A stretch of 64,000 nucleotides of DNA from Elusimicrobiota bacterium. GTDB taxonomy: Bacteria > Elusimicrobiota > Elusimicrobia > F11. Each line of letters starts with the position of its first letter. The first letter of the stretch is position 1. Under the pieces are notes generated by a model. It searched no databases and had not been told where the DNA came from. It was given only the letters and a program-made list of their open reading frames with translations. Where the stretch lies: contig JAJVIP010000005.1 in the NCBI GenBank assembly GCA_022072025.1, forward strand, positions 1 to 64,000, given 5' to 3'. This document shows, in pieces, positions 40,256-48,782 of this stretch. The position numbers and the translations under genes are program-made.

Positions 40256-41957
40256 ACCCCAGATAGGTTTTCTCATTCTCCTCGGTCTGAGTTTAATTTT
40301 CCCTTTGCGCGCTGAGCTTTCTTTGGACAGCGAACGCCTGGATTTGGAAATGCGCATGCAAAAAAGGGTTGAGGATGCATTGGGGAAAATATTGCCGGCC
40401 GGACAATTTGTGGTGGTCATTCGAATTGAGCCGCTGAACTTGGATAGCGGGTCTTCCGATAGCGGAGATCGCGGTGGCGAGGAATTCTTTTTGCCCGGCG
40501 TTCCTGCCAAGAAATCTTTTGATGGGGCTCAAGAAGAGATGAGGGATCTAGTCGACACGCTCAAGCCCGAAAACAAAATTTTTAAAAAATTTATTCGCCG
40601 TATACAGGTCACGCTCGTTCTCGACAAAGATTTGGATAATGACATCATCTCGAAGGTTCGTGAGTTAACCCGCCAACTGATCAGTTTGGATCCGGGGCGA
40701 GGAGATACTTTGGACATTCAGCGGACTGTTTTTACTAATAATATTGAGACGCAGATCAATCCAACCGGGATATTGAAAATCCAAAAAGATTTAAAGAACT
40801 ACTGGTTATTGGTGGTTTTGGTATTGGCGTTGTTTTGTATTGCCGTGTTTTTTCTCTTCATGTTTGGGCCGTTGCGGGGATTCCTCAATAACTTTGTTCA
40901 GATTTTGCCCACATTAAAACCACCGGACAATGGGCGTGGGCGCATGTCGATGGACATGCCCTATATGCCCCCCTACATGTCTCCCTATGGCCTGCCTCCT
41001 CCGGCGCAGCAAAATTCCTCGGCTGCTTTTTCAGGATCTCTACAGGTTGAAAACCCCAATAAAACAATATTGCCGTTTGGTTTCATTCGGGAAGATCACC
41101 TGAGTAATTTGGCGATTTTGCTTGCACGGGAGACTCCGGAGAAAGCTGCAGTGGTGTTGGGATATTTACCCTCTGAATGGATCAGCAAGGTGTTGTCCAA
41201 GTTGGATCCTTTGATGCAGTCCGAGGTGGCCTCTCATTTGGCGACAACTCGCCAATTGTTGCCGGAGCAAGTGGAGGACATTGAGCAGGATTTGAGGCGG
41301 CGGTTGGATTATCTCATCGGGGGGCCTGATCGAATCTTTTCAATATATGAATCTCTTGAAGTAGAAGCCCAAAAAAGGATGTTGGAGAGTCTCAAAGAAT
41401 CAAGGCCTGAAATTGTGGAAGAACTTCGTAAAAAGACCCTGATGTTTGAGGATTTGGAGAGGCTTGAATCCCCTTCCTTGCGGGCCGTCCTGAGGGAGGT
41501 GGACCTCCAAACGATTGTGACCAGTTTGAGGGGGGTGTCCGAATCGCTAAAGAAAAAAATATTGGAACACATGAGTGAAGGAAAAGCCGAGATTGTTCGC
41601 CAGGAATTGGATTTAAATGAAGGGGTCCTTGCAGGCAAAGCGACATGGGATGCCCAGAAAAAAGTGGTCTTAATCGCCAAACGCCTGGAGCGAGAAGGTC
41701 AAATTAATGTTCCCCATATTGAGAGTACACCATCAACTCGATTTGGAAACACTCTGCGCCAAACGATCAAGCTTCCTCCGGGTATACAATTTGAGGATGC
41801 CATCCCTGGTGAACAAATAAGTCGATATGAAAACAAATCAGTTGGAAACGACATTGGGGATCGTATCAAACGCTTTCTTGGCAAAGGTGGCGGAAATAAC
41901 ACTCCGGACAGATATCCCACCACTCCATCAGAACCTCCTGTGGGGGGTGATAAATAA
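40239..41957 (+). CDS. Natural FliF(RBM3)-FliG fusion, membrane rotor protein
   Basis: 572 residues from GTG at 40239, chosen for the AAAGGGG site six bases upstream; longer in-frame starts run into the TPR gene. Order: signal/anchor helix (about 9-26); periplasmic domain matching FliF RBM3 (EMRMQKRVEDALGKI near 37-51, and IRRIQVTLVLDKDL to GRGDTLDIQRTVF near 119-165); transmembrane helix about 188-211; Pro/Met-rich linker; then FliG middle and C-terminal domains (about 282-510), with LREVD, SLRGVSESLKKKIL, HMSEGKAE and IAKRLEREGQI. FliF and FliG are normally separate. The FliG N-terminal domain that binds FliF is absent, as expected in a fusion. MotA and two MotB follow. Confidence 0.88.
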   Translation: MLKFVKPQIGFLILLGLSLIFPLRAELSLDSERLDLEMRMQKRVEDALGKILPAGQFVVVIRIEPLNLDSGSSDSGDRGGEEFFLPGVPAKKSFDGAQEEMRDLVDTLKPENKIFKKFIRRIQVTLVLDKDLDNDIISKVRELTRQLISLDPGRGDTLDIQRTVFTNNIETQINPTGILKIQKDLKNYWLLVVLVLALFCIAVFFLFMFGPLRGFLNNFVQILPTLKPPDNGRGRMSMDMPYMPPYMSPYGLPPPAQQNSSAAFSGSLQVENPNKTILPFGFIREDHLSNLAILLARETPEKAAVVLGYLPSEWISKVLSKLDPLMQSEVASHLATTRQLLPEQVEDIEQDLRRRLDYLIGGPDRIFSIYESLEVEAQKRMLESLKESRPEIVEELRKKTLMFEDLERLESPSLRAVLREVDLQTIVTSLRGVSESLKKKILEHMSEGKAEIVRQELDLNEGVLAGKATWDAQKKVVLIAKRLEREGQINVPHIESTPSTRFGNTLRQTIKLPPGIQFEDAIPGEQISRYENKSVGNDIGDRIKRFLGKGGGNNTPDRYPTTPSEPPVGGDK

Positions 41958-42745
41958 TGGATTTGATGACTTTGCTTGGATGGGGGGTGGGACTGGGAGC
42001 TATCGGATGGGTGTTGGAGGCCGGGGGAATTTTGCATTTTTTCTTTAATGTACGTGCCTTTGTGTTGGTCTTTGGTGGGACATTGGGGGCGACAATGATC
42101 ACCTATCCTTGGGGAATTTTGAAGCGGGTGCCATATTCTCTTCTCTTATTTATATTTCCGGGAAGAGTGGAATCCGCGGACAGCGTGATGTCTCGATTGT
42201 TGACTTTGTCAAACCGGACACGCCGAACCAGTATGGAGAGTTTGGAGCAGGACATGCGAAAAACCCGAGATAATTTTCTGGCCAATGGGCTTAAAATGAT
42301 TGCTGATGGCTTGCCTCCCAATGTTGTTCGTTCCAATTTAGAAAAAGAAATTCATTTTATTCGGCTTCGACACAATGAGATATCAAATGTTTTTCGAAAC
42401 ATGGCCACTTATGCGCCGATTTTTGGTTTGCTAGGAACTTTGGTCGGGGTGGTGGAAGTGATGCTCAATTTGACCGATCCGCGAACAATGGGGATGCATA
42501 TGGCGGTGGCCATGACTGCCACCTTCTATGGGATTTTTGGGGCCAATTTCCTTTTTCTACCCATTGGGGGGAAGTTACAAGCCTATTCTGAACAAGAGCT
42601 GTTTTTAAAAGAAGTGATGATTGAAGGAATTCTATCCATTCAACGCCAAGAAGTTCCCGCAATTTTGACGAGGCGATTGGAAGCCTATTTGAACCGCAAT
42701 CACAGGGGAAAATTGGTCGTGGCTCAAGCCAGTGACGTTTCATGA
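41957..42745 (+). CDS. motA: MotA-type stator subunit
   Basis: 262 residues, four membrane segments. The first pair is near 10-55, a cytoplasmic loop of about 100 residues follows, and the second pair carries YAPIFGLLGTLVGVVEV and ATFYGIFGANFLFLPIGGKL, the hallmarks of MotA. By family knowledge it forms a pentamer around a MotB dimer and pushes on FliG. Its ATG overlaps the rotor-gene stop by one base and its stop overlaps the first MotB by four, so rotor and stator are co-translated. Confidence 0.93.
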   Translation: MDLMTLLGWGVGLGAIGWVLEAGGILHFFFNVRAFVLVFGGTLGATMITYPWGILKRVPYSLLLFIFPGRVESADSVMSRLLTLSNRTRRTSMESLEQDMRKTRDNFLANGLKMIADGLPPNVVRSNLEKEIHFIRLRHNEISNVFRNMATYAPIFGLLGTLVGVVEVMLNLTDPRTMGMHMAVAMTATFYGIFGANFLFLPIGGKLQAYSEQELFLKEVMIEGILSIQRQEVPAILTRRLEAYLNRNHRGKLVVAQASDVS

Positions 42746-43395
42746 TACATCGGCTGGTTCAATTTAAACATGATTCCCGCCTCGAAAACATTTGGCTCAC
42801 AGTCTACGCAGATCTGGTCACCAATTTGATGTTGGTTTTTTTGGCTCTTTATGGTTTGACTGTTATGGGCGATGATGCCTTGAGCCAGGCTCTTCAATCG
42901 ATGAAGCTCGATGAGATCTATTCACTTCAAGATGACGATCTGAGTTATGAAAACGTGGCTCCTGTTCTTCGGCAAAAATTCAAATCGTCCGCAGACGTTA
43001 AAATCACAGAGGAAGTTGACGCCATTCGCATTGAGTTTGGGGAAAACGTTCTTTTTAACTCGGGTTCTGCGCTGCCCAAAAAGGGGTCCGTTGAAGCCAT
43101 TCGAATGGTGGCCGAATTAATGAAAAATATTTCACATACGATAGTCATCGAAGGGCATACCGATTCCGTTCCGTTGGCCCGACAGGGACTTTACCGGGAC
43201 AATGAGGAGTTGTCTTTGGCCCGGGCCATGTCCATCGTTCGTCTTTTAATCGACCTTGGTATGCCCGCTGAAAAACTAGCCGCTGCGGCTTATGGCGCTC
43301 ATCGTCCGCGCGTATCGAATGACTCTGTTTCAGGACGACGAATCAATCGACGAGTAGAAATCGCGTTGTTTAAGGATTTTCCCTATGGCCGATGA
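42742..43395 (+). CDS. MotB-type stator subunit, paralog 1
   Basis: 217 residues: short cytoplasmic tail, one transmembrane helix (about 22-40) starting VYADLVTNLMLVFLAL with the proton-carrying Asp at residue 24, a linker, and an OmpA-like peptidoglycan-binding domain (GHTDSVP, SLARAMSIVRLL, GRRINRRVEIAL). All key MotB features are present. The tail and helix differ clearly from the second MotB directly downstream. Overlaps both neighbours. Confidence 0.9.
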   Translation: MIHRLVQFKHDSRLENIWLTVYADLVTNLMLVFLALYGLTVMGDDALSQALQSMKLDEIYSLQDDDLSYENVAPVLRQKFKSSADVKITEEVDAIRIEFGENVLFNSGSALPKKGSVEAIRMVAELMKNISHTIVIEGHTDSVPLARQGLYRDNEELSLARAMSIVRLLIDLGMPAEKLAAAAYGAHRPRVSNDSVSGRRINRRVEIALFKDFPYGR

Positions 43396-44074
43396 AAACG
43401 CTCCAGATGAAATAACAGACCAGGATTTGCCCGATCAATGGGAGGGCGCCAAAATACAAGCAGGTTTGAATGATCGCAGGTCCTCCCGGCAATTGTGGCT
43501 TATTTCCTACTCGGATTTTATGACCATTCTCATGATCTTTTTTCTTTCCATGTATGGATATACCTACCTTGCCAAAGCTACGTTGCTGAAAAATTCACGA
43601 AAAAAAAGTGATTCCGACTTCGTAAATCAAATAGCTGCTGTTAAAGAGAAATTGGGAAATCAAATCAAAATTCAAAGCGATGTCGATAAAGTGATAGTCG
43701 AGTTAAATGAAAAAATTTTGTTCCCAAGTGGGCAGGCAACGTTATCTAAAGATGCGAAAGCGCCGCTTGAAGAATTGGCCAAATCACTTAAGCTTATCGA
43801 AGGAGATGTGGTGGTCGAAGGTCATACGGATAATGTTCCCATCAAAAGTGGCACCTTCAAATCTAATTGGGAACTCTCCGCCGCTCGTGCCTTTTCAGTC
43901 ACCAAGGCTTTGGTGGCCCAGGGAGTTCCTCCCTCTCGTTTGGCCGCTTGGGGGTTTGGTGAAAATCGGCCTCGTGTGCCCAATGTGGATGACGCCAGTC
44001 GCGCCCAAAACCGGCGCATCGAAGTTGTGATATTAAGGAAGAAAGGAAAACAGGAGGCGGGTTATGGCAGCTGA
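43385..44074 (+). CDS. MotB-type stator subunit, paralog 2
   Basis: 229 residues: an acidic cytoplasmic tail longer than in paralog 1 (about 35 residues), a transmembrane helix beginning ISYSDFMTILMIFFLSMYGY with the conserved Asp at residue 44, a linker, and an OmpA-like domain (EGHTDNVPIKSG, NWELSAARAF, AQNRRIEVVIL). The NWELSAARA block is closer to canonical MotB than paralog 1. Overlaps paralog 1 by 11 bases and the regulator by 11. Confidence 0.92.
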   Translation: MADENAPDEITDQDLPDQWEGAKIQAGLNDRRSSRQLWLISYSDFMTILMIFFLSMYGYTYLAKATLLKNSRKKSDSDFVNQIAAVKEKLGNQIKIQSDVDKVIVELNEKILFPSGQATLSKDAKAPLEELAKSLKLIEGDVVVEGHTDNVPIKSGTFKSNWELSAARAFSVTKALVAQGVPPSRLAAWGFGENRPRVPNVDDASRAQNRRIEVVILRKKGKQEAGYGS

Positions 44075-45059
44075 AAGGATTGTTATTGTTGACGACGATC
44101 AACAGGTGGCTTCCTATGTCCGCTTGTCTTTGTCATTGGCGGGTTATGAGGTGGATTGGATTCCTGATGGGCGTGTGGCTGTTCAGAAAATCAGAGAAAA
44201 AATTCCCGACGCTGTTATTCTCGATTTAAAACTTCCTGGAATTAACGGTTTTAGAATATGCGAGCAATTGAGATTGGAACCCCAAACTCGTGCCATTCCT
44301 ATTATAGTGGTCAGTGGGAGTTGGAAAGATTCCCAAGACCGCATTCGATCCATTGAAGTCGGGGCCGATGATTTCCTTACCAAACCTTTTGACGCTCAAG
44401 AGCTCATCGCTCGACTGAAGCGAATGTTGCAACGGAAAAAAATTGATATGGGGCACAACCCTCTCACCGGGCTGCCTGGGAATTTAGCGATTGAAGAGGA
44501 ATCTCGTCGCCGTTTGGCGAGGAGTGGCTCAGTGGCATTTGCCTATATTGACCTCGATAATTTTAAGGCCTACAACGATGTGTATGGCGTAAAACAAGGA
44601 GATAAGGTAATTCGTTTACTCTCAGATTTATTGGTTCAGGCGGTTAAGCGGTGGGGGAATTCAGATGATTTTATCGGGCACATTGGGGGGGACGATTTTC
44701 TGGCCATAACATCCCCGGAAAAAGCGGCTACAGTGTTCGATTGGGTCGCCAAACGTTTTGATGAAAGAATAACTGCCTACTATTCCGACGCGGATTTAAA
44801 AGCAGGTTGTATTACTGCCAAAGACCGTCAAGGAAATATTAAGAAATTTCGATTTGTTTCCGCCTCTATCGTTTATCTCACCAATGAGAACATGGAGTTC
44901 ACGCAATATCCACTTCTTATTCAAGCGCTTACTGAGATGAAAGGATACGTCAAACACACCATGGAACGAAAAGGGGGAAGTGTGGTGTTCCGTGATCGTC
45001 GATCCACAGATGCAGTTAGCCGTTCCGCTCATCCCTTGGCTCCAAAAAAAGTTAATTGA
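44064..45059 (+). CDS. REC-GGDEF response regulator with GGDDF site and no I-site
   Basis: 331 residues with AGGAGG upstream. The REC domain (1-120) has the acidic pocket D10-D12, phosphoacceptor D54, S84 and K107. A GGDEF domain (about 130-300) begins DPLTGLP-like NPLTGLPG and carries YIDLDNFKAYND, but the active motif is GGDDF (208-212), and the inhibitory RxxD position reads NSDD (199-202). GGDDF proteins may still have activity, so c-di-GMP synthesis is uncertain. No cognate kinase is adjacent. As the last gene of the motor operon it plausibly sets motor output. Confidence 0.88.
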   Translation: MAAERIVIVDDDQQVASYVRLSLSLAGYEVDWIPDGRVAVQKIREKIPDAVILDLKLPGINGFRICEQLRLEPQTRAIPIIVVSGSWKDSQDRIRSIEVGADDFLTKPFDAQELIARLKRMLQRKKIDMGHNPLTGLPGNLAIEEESRRRLARSGSVAFAYIDLDNFKAYNDVYGVKQGDKVIRLLSDLLVQAVKRWGNSDDFIGHIGGDDFLAITSPEKAATVFDWVAKRFDERITAYYSDADLKAGCITAKDRQGNIKKFRFVSASIVYLTNENMEFTQYPLLIQALTEMKGYVKHTMERKGGSVVFRDRRSTDAVSRSAHPLAPKKVN

Positions 45060-45084
45060 CTCCCAACGGGGCTTTTGTTATATA
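45056..45084 (+). promoter_or_regulatory. Sigma-70-type promoter of the tRNA-tuf operon
   Basis: TTGACT (45056-45061) and TATATA (45079-45084) are separated by exactly 17 bases, a near-consensus pair located at the end of the upstream regulator gene and before tRNA-Gly. Transcription should start near 45091. Confidence 0.65.
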
Positions 45085-45113
45085 CCCACACGGCCCCGGT
45101 AATTGCCCTCGTC

Positions 45114-45144
45114 AACCTGCATTGGTTTTCGTAAATGCCAGGTT
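45114..45144 (+). other. Leader stem-loop before tRNA-Gly
   Basis: AACCTGCATT pairs with AATGCCAGGTT, giving ten pairs with one bulged C and a ten-base loop. It lies in the 5' leader of the tRNA-tuf transcript. It lacks a U-tract, so it is not an obvious terminator; a processing or stability role is possible. Confidence 0.35.
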
Positions 45145-45215
45145 CCAACATCAGAATTGGTTGTAAACATGGGTGGTTTCTTTTTGTTTAAGAGGGGCGG
45201 CTGCATCTAAGATTT

Positions 45216-45286
45216 GCGGGTGTGGTTCAATGGTAGAATGCGAGCCTTCCAAGCTTGAGACGTGGGTTCGATTCCCATCACCCGCT
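45216..45286 (+). tRNA. trnG: tRNA-Gly (TCC anticodon)
   Basis: Acceptor stem GCGGGTG pairs with CACCCGC; anticodon loop CTTCCAA gives TCC in a five-pair stem with one G-T pair; the T-arm GTGGGTTCGATTCCCAT is intact. The terminal CCA is not encoded. Five bases separate it from tRNA-Thr. Confidence 0.95.
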
Positions 45287-45290
45287 CATC

Positions 45291-45363
45291 GCTGGGGTAG
45301 CTCAGTTGGTAGAGCACGTCATTGGTAATGACGAGGTCGGCAGTTCGATCCTGCTCCCCAGCT
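45291..45363 (+). tRNA. trnT: tRNA-Thr (GGT anticodon)
   Basis: Acceptor stem GCTGGGG pairs with CCCCAGC; anticodon loop TTGGTAA gives GGT on a perfect CGTCA/TGACG stem; D-arm and GTTCGATC T-loop are standard. CCA is not encoded. tRNA-Thr before tuf is a widespread bacterial arrangement. Confidence 0.96.
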
Positions 45364-45422
45364 GTTTCAATTTTTTGAGAATTAAAATTCAACTTCTCGC
45401 TTAAATCTAAGGAGGATAAGCA

Positions 45423-46616
45423 ATGTCAAAGGCAAAATTCGAGCGGACAAAACCGCACATGAACGTCGGTACAATCGGTCACGTTGACCACGGAAAGACC
45501 ACGTTGACGGCAGCTTTGACCAAAGTATTGGAAAAACAAGGTAAAGCAAAAGCCAAATCTTACGCTGACATTGCCAAAGGTGGAACAGTTCGTGACGATT
45601 CGAAAATCGTGACCATTGCTGTTTCTCACGTGGAGTACGAATCAGAGAAAAGACATTACGCCCATATCGATTGCCCGGGACATGCCGATTACATCAAGAA
45701 CATGATCACGGGGGCCGCTCAAATGGATGGCGCAATCCTCGTTGTCAATGCCGCTGATGGACCCATGCCTCAAACCCGCGAACATATCCTCTTGGCTCGA
45801 CAAGTCAATGTTCCCAATTTGGTTGTCTTCTTGAATAAGTGTGATTTGGTGGACGACCCAGAGCTTTTGAACCTCGTCGAATTGGAAATTCGTGAACTGT
45901 TGACCAAGTACGAATTCCCAGGCGATAAAATTAAAATCATACATGGAAGTGCGTTGAAGGCCATGCAGGGAGATTCTGGACCTTTGGGTGAACCTTCAAT
46001 TATGAACCTTTTGGCCGCTCTAGATGAGTTCCCAGAGCCGCAACGTGAAGTGGACAAACCCTTCTTGATGTCCATCGAAGACGTTTTTTCGATCACAGGC
46101 CGTGGAACCGTTGCTACGGGACGCGTGGAACGTGGCCGCCTCAAAGTGGGAGATAACGTTGAAATTGTGGGAATTCAAGAAACCCGTAAAAGCGTTGCCA
46201 CCGGTATTGAAATGTTCCGGAAATTGATGGATGAAACCATGGCGGGGGACAACGTGGGCGTTCTTCTTCGGGGTATTGAAAAAGACCAGGTTGAAAGAGG
46301 CCAGGTTCTTGCCGCTCCAGCCAGCATCACCCCCCATATTAAATTCAAGGGTGAAGTTTATGTGTTGAGCAAAGAAGAAGGCGGACGGCATACACCTTTT
46401 TTCAATAATTATCGCCCACAGTTTTATGTCCGAACCACGGATGTGACAGGTAGCGTTAAATTGCCCGCTGGAACCGAAATGGTTATGCCGGGCGACAACG
46501 TTACGATTGAAGTGGATTTATTGACGCCCGTGGCTCTTGAGAAAGGTGTTCGCTTTGCCATCCGTGAAGGTGGACATACGGTTGGAGCCGGTGTTGTAAC
46601 GGAAATTCTTAAATAA
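45423..46616 (+). CDS. tuf: Translation elongation factor Tu
   Basis: 397 residues. GTPase delivering aminoacyl-tRNA to the ribosome. G1 [20 protein letters not shown] (G3), NKCDLVDD (G4) and the GSALKA (G5) region are all present, with standard domains 2 and 3 ending in [23 protein letters not shown] precedes the ATG. Lies in the classic tRNA-tuf-rpmG-tRNA-Trp-secE-nusG order. Confidence 0.98.
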   Translation: MSKAKFERTKPHMNVGTIGHVDHGKTTLTAALTKVLEKQGKAKAKSYADIAKGGTVRDDSKIVTIAVSHVEYESEKRHYAHIDCPGHADYIKNMITGAAQMDGAILVVNAADGPMPQTREHILLARQVNVPNLVVFLNKCDLVDDPELLNLVELEIRELLTKYEFPGDKIKIIHGSALKAMQGDSGPLGEPSIMNLLAALDEFPEPQREVDKPFLMSIEDVFSITGRGTVATGRVERGRLKVGDNVEIVGIQETRKSVATGIEMFRKLMDETMAGDNVGVLLRGIEKDQVERGQVLAAPASITPHIKFKGEVYVLSKEEGGRHTPFFNNYRPQFYVRTTDVTGSVKLPAGTEMVMPGDNVTIEVDLLTPVALEKGVRFAIREGGHTVGAGVVTEILK

Positions 46617-46641
46617 AATAATTTAAACGTAGGAAGGAATC

Positions 46642-46806
46642 ATGGCAACCGGAAGAAATGTGACTGGTCTTAAATGCGCGGAAACTGGCATTATTAATTA
46701 CTACTTTGAACGTGGTAAGAAAAAAGGGGACCGTGCAAAGGTTGAGTTGAAAAAGTACTCACCACGGTTGCGTAAACATACCCTCCACAAAGAGGTCAAG
46801 CTCTAA
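46642..46806 (+). CDS. rpmG: Large ribosomal subunit protein bL33
   Basis: 54 residues, starting [16 protein letters not shown] and ending LHKEVKL; it is not a longer-ORF artefact because it has an AGGAAGG site and sits between tuf and tRNA-Trp. The middle [17 protein letters not shown] and [11 protein letters not shown] match bL33. Only one Cys remains of the zinc-type set, so it is a zinc-free (C-minus) form. Confidence 0.92.
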   Translation: MATGRNVTGLKCAETGIINYYFERGKKKGDRAKVELKKYSPRLRKHTLHKEVKL

Positions 46807-46809
46807 CCT

Positions 46810-46880
46810 GGGAGTGTCGGTTAATGGCAAACCACCGGTCTCCAAAACCGGGACTGTAGGTTCAAGTCCTACCACTCCCG
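46810..46880 (+). tRNA. trnW: tRNA-Trp (CCA anticodon)
   Basis: Acceptor GGGAGTG pairs with CACTCCC; the anticodon loop CTCCAAA gives CCA on a CCGGT/ACCGG stem; the T-arm GTAGGTTCAAGTCCTAC is intact. It lies between rpmG and secE as in many bacteria. Confidence 0.96.
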
Positions 46881-46899
46881 AGTATGGTTAAGAATCCAA

Positions 46900-47079
46900 A
46901 TGCAAAACTTAATTTCATTTTTTAAAGAATCATGGGCTGAGTTAAAACAAGTTGCTTGGCTCACGACTCCTCAAATGATCGCCTCCACATGGATGGTTGT
47001 CTTGTTGGTCATTGTTATGGCGATTTATGTGGGTGGTGTTGACTTCATTCTCTCCCGAATTATTGGAGTTCTGGTCTAA
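46900..47079 (+). CDS. secE: Preprotein translocase subunit SecE
   Basis: 59 residues from ATG at 46900. A short amphipathic helix (FFKESWAELKQVAWLTTPQ) precedes one transmembrane helix (about 28-45), exactly the minimal SecE layout. It stabilises SecY in the inner-membrane channel. It is placed four bases before nusG. An earlier ATG at 46884 is in another frame and closes quickly. Confidence 0.93.
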   Translation: MQNLISFFKESWAELKQVAWLTTPQMIASTWMVVLLVIVMAIYVGGVDFILSRIIGVLV

Positions 47080-47082
47080 AAC

Positions 47083-47619
47083 ATGAGTGACGAAAAACAT
47101 TGGTATTTAATTCATACATTTTCTGGTCATGAAGACCGGGTGCGGTCTGGTATTGAGAAGTCTGCTGGAATCAAAGGGCTTACCACTCAAATTGCACAGG
47201 TGGTTATTCCCACCGAAGAGGTTATAGAACTGAAGAAGAACAAGAAGCAGATTCGTCGACGGAAGTTTTTCCCAGGCTATGTGTTGGTCAATATGGTTGC
47301 CAACAACGATACCTGTTATTTGATTCGAAACACTCCAGGTGTTACTGGATTTTTGGGAGGAGCCAGTCCCATTCCGTTAACTCAAGCCGATGTCGATCGA
47401 ATGATGGAGTTAAATGCCACTCTTAAGACCAATAAACCGAGGCCCGCTGTTGTATTTGACCGTGGCGAAAATGTTCGGATCAATGAAGGCCCTTTTCGTC
47501 ATTTTGTGGGAACCGTGGAAGAAGTCAATGAAGACCGAGCCAAATTAAAAGTGACGGTCAGTATTTTTGGACGAGCCACCCCGGTGGAACTCGATTATCT
47601 ACAAGTAGAAAAAGTATAG
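47083..47619 (+). CDS. nusG: Transcription termination/antitermination factor NusG
   Basis: 178 residues. NGN domain (about 1-110) with WYLIHTFSGHEDRVR and KFFPGYVLVNM, then a KOW domain (about 125-178) with NVRINEGPF and VSIFGRATPVELDY. It binds RNA polymerase and links it to Rho or the ribosome. Standard location ahead of rplK. Confidence 0.97.
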   Translation: MSDEKHWYLIHTFSGHEDRVRSGIEKSAGIKGLTTQIAQVVIPTEEVIELKKNKKQIRRRKFFPGYVLVNMVANNDTCYLIRNTPGVTGFLGGASPIPLTQADVDRMMELNATLKTNKPRPAVVFDRGENVRINEGPFRHFVGTVEEVNEDRAKLKVTVSIFGRATPVELDYLQVEKV

Positions 47620-47657
47620 GAGAGTTTTTAGTTCACTGATAACTAAAATCGAAAATT

Positions 47658-48083
47658 ATGGCTAAACAAGTAAAAGCATTTGTGAAATTACAGATACCAG
47701 CAGGAGGAGCCAACCCAGCGCCACCGGTAGGTCCTGCCCTTGGGCAACATGGGGTCCAAATTATGGACTTCTGTAAACAGTTCAATGAAAAAACAAAAAA
47801 ATTTGAAGCGGGAATGATTATCCCGGCCGTTATCACCATTTATACAGACCGATCCTTTACTTTCATCACGAAAATGCCACCTGTTCCCGCTCTTTTGAAA
47901 AAGGCGGCGGGTATTGCAAAGGCTTCATCGGTTCCCAACAAAGATAAAGTAGGTTCCGTCACAAAAGCTCAAGTAGAGGATATTGCCAAACAAAAAATGC
48001 CAGATCTAAACACGCGTAATTTAGAAGCCGCCATGCGTATGGTCGCGGGAACGGCGCGTTCGATGGGAATTGAGGTCAAATAA
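47658..48083 (+). CDS. rplK: Large ribosomal subunit protein uL11
   Basis: 141 residues, full length. Begins [20 protein letters not shown], then [12 protein letters not shown] and [10 protein letters not shown], and ends with the RNA-binding domain ending [11 protein letters not shown]. Forms the GTPase-associated centre with 23S rRNA. rplA starts one base after its stop. Confidence 0.97.
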   Translation: MAKQVKAFVKLQIPAGGANPAPPVGPALGQHGVQIMDFCKQFNEKTKKFEAGMIIPAVITIYTDRSFTFITKMPPVPALLKKAAGIAKASSVPNKDKVGSVTKAQVEDIAKQKMPDLNTRNLEAAMRMVAGTARSMGIEVK

Positions 48084-48084
48084 T

Positions 48085-48768
48085 ATGGGAAAGAGACGAA
48101 AAGAAATTGAAAAAAACTTTGATGCCGCTAAACGGTATTCACTTGTTGATGCCGCGAAAATCGTTAAAAAAAATGCCACGGCAAAATTTGATGAAACTGT
48201 TGAGCTTCATGTGAAGTTGGGCGTTGACCCAAAAAAAACCGATCAAAGTGTGAGAGGAACGGCGGTTCTCCCCAAAGGACTGGGGAAAAAGAAAACTGTC
48301 GTTGTGATCGCCAAGGGTGAAAAAATAAGAGATGCCCAGGCTGCCGGCGCTGATCATGTGGGCGATTCTGATTTGATTGAAAAGATTTCGAAAGGTTGGA
48401 CAGATTTTGATGTGTTGGTGGCCACGCCTGACATGATGAAAGACTTGTCAAAACTGGGAAAGGTGCTCGGCCCCAAAGGGCTCATGCCGAACCCCAAGTC
48501 TGGAACCGTCACTTTTGAGGTGGGACAAGCGGTGAAAGAACTCAAGGCGGGTCGAGTGGAATTCAAAATGGATGATTCCGCCAATTTGCACGCCTCTGTT
48601 GGGAAGGCTTCTTTCTCTCCTGAAGATTTGGCTGAAAATACCGCCACCGTTATTCAAGCGATCTCTGCAGCCAAACCTGCAACAGCCAAGGGTGTTTACC
48701 TTCGATCTGCCACTCTGACGTCCACGATGGGGGCGGGAGTAAGATTGGTTGTTGAAGCTGGCATTTAG
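48085..48768 (+). CDS. rplA: Large ribosomal subunit protein uL1
   Basis: 227 residues from ATG at 48085; five codons further upstream are in frame but lie in rplK. Motifs: ETVELHVKLGVDPKK, VRGTAVLPKGLGK, LGPKGLMPNPKSGTVT. It is the L1-stalk protein and usually represses its own mRNA. Unlike most bacteria, rplJ and rplL do not follow; a Rieske gene starts 14 bases later. Confidence 0.97.
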   Translation: MGKRRKEIEKNFDAAKRYSLVDAAKIVKKNATAKFDETVELHVKLGVDPKKTDQSVRGTAVLPKGLGKKKTVVVIAKGEKIRDAQAAGADHVGDSDLIEKISKGWTDFDVLVATPDMMKDLSKLGKVLGPKGLMPNPKSGTVTFEVGQAVKELKAGRVEFKMDDSANLHASVGKASFSPEDLAENTATVIQAISAAKPATAKGVYLRSATLTSTMGAGVRLVVEAGI

Positions 48769-48782
48769 TTTGAGTGAATTAA

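Noticed and set aside
45207-45392. Minus-strand 61-codon ORF
   Set aside because: It lies antisense to tRNA-Gly and tRNA-Thr; its DRTADLVI-type text is the well-known spurious translation of tRNA genes.
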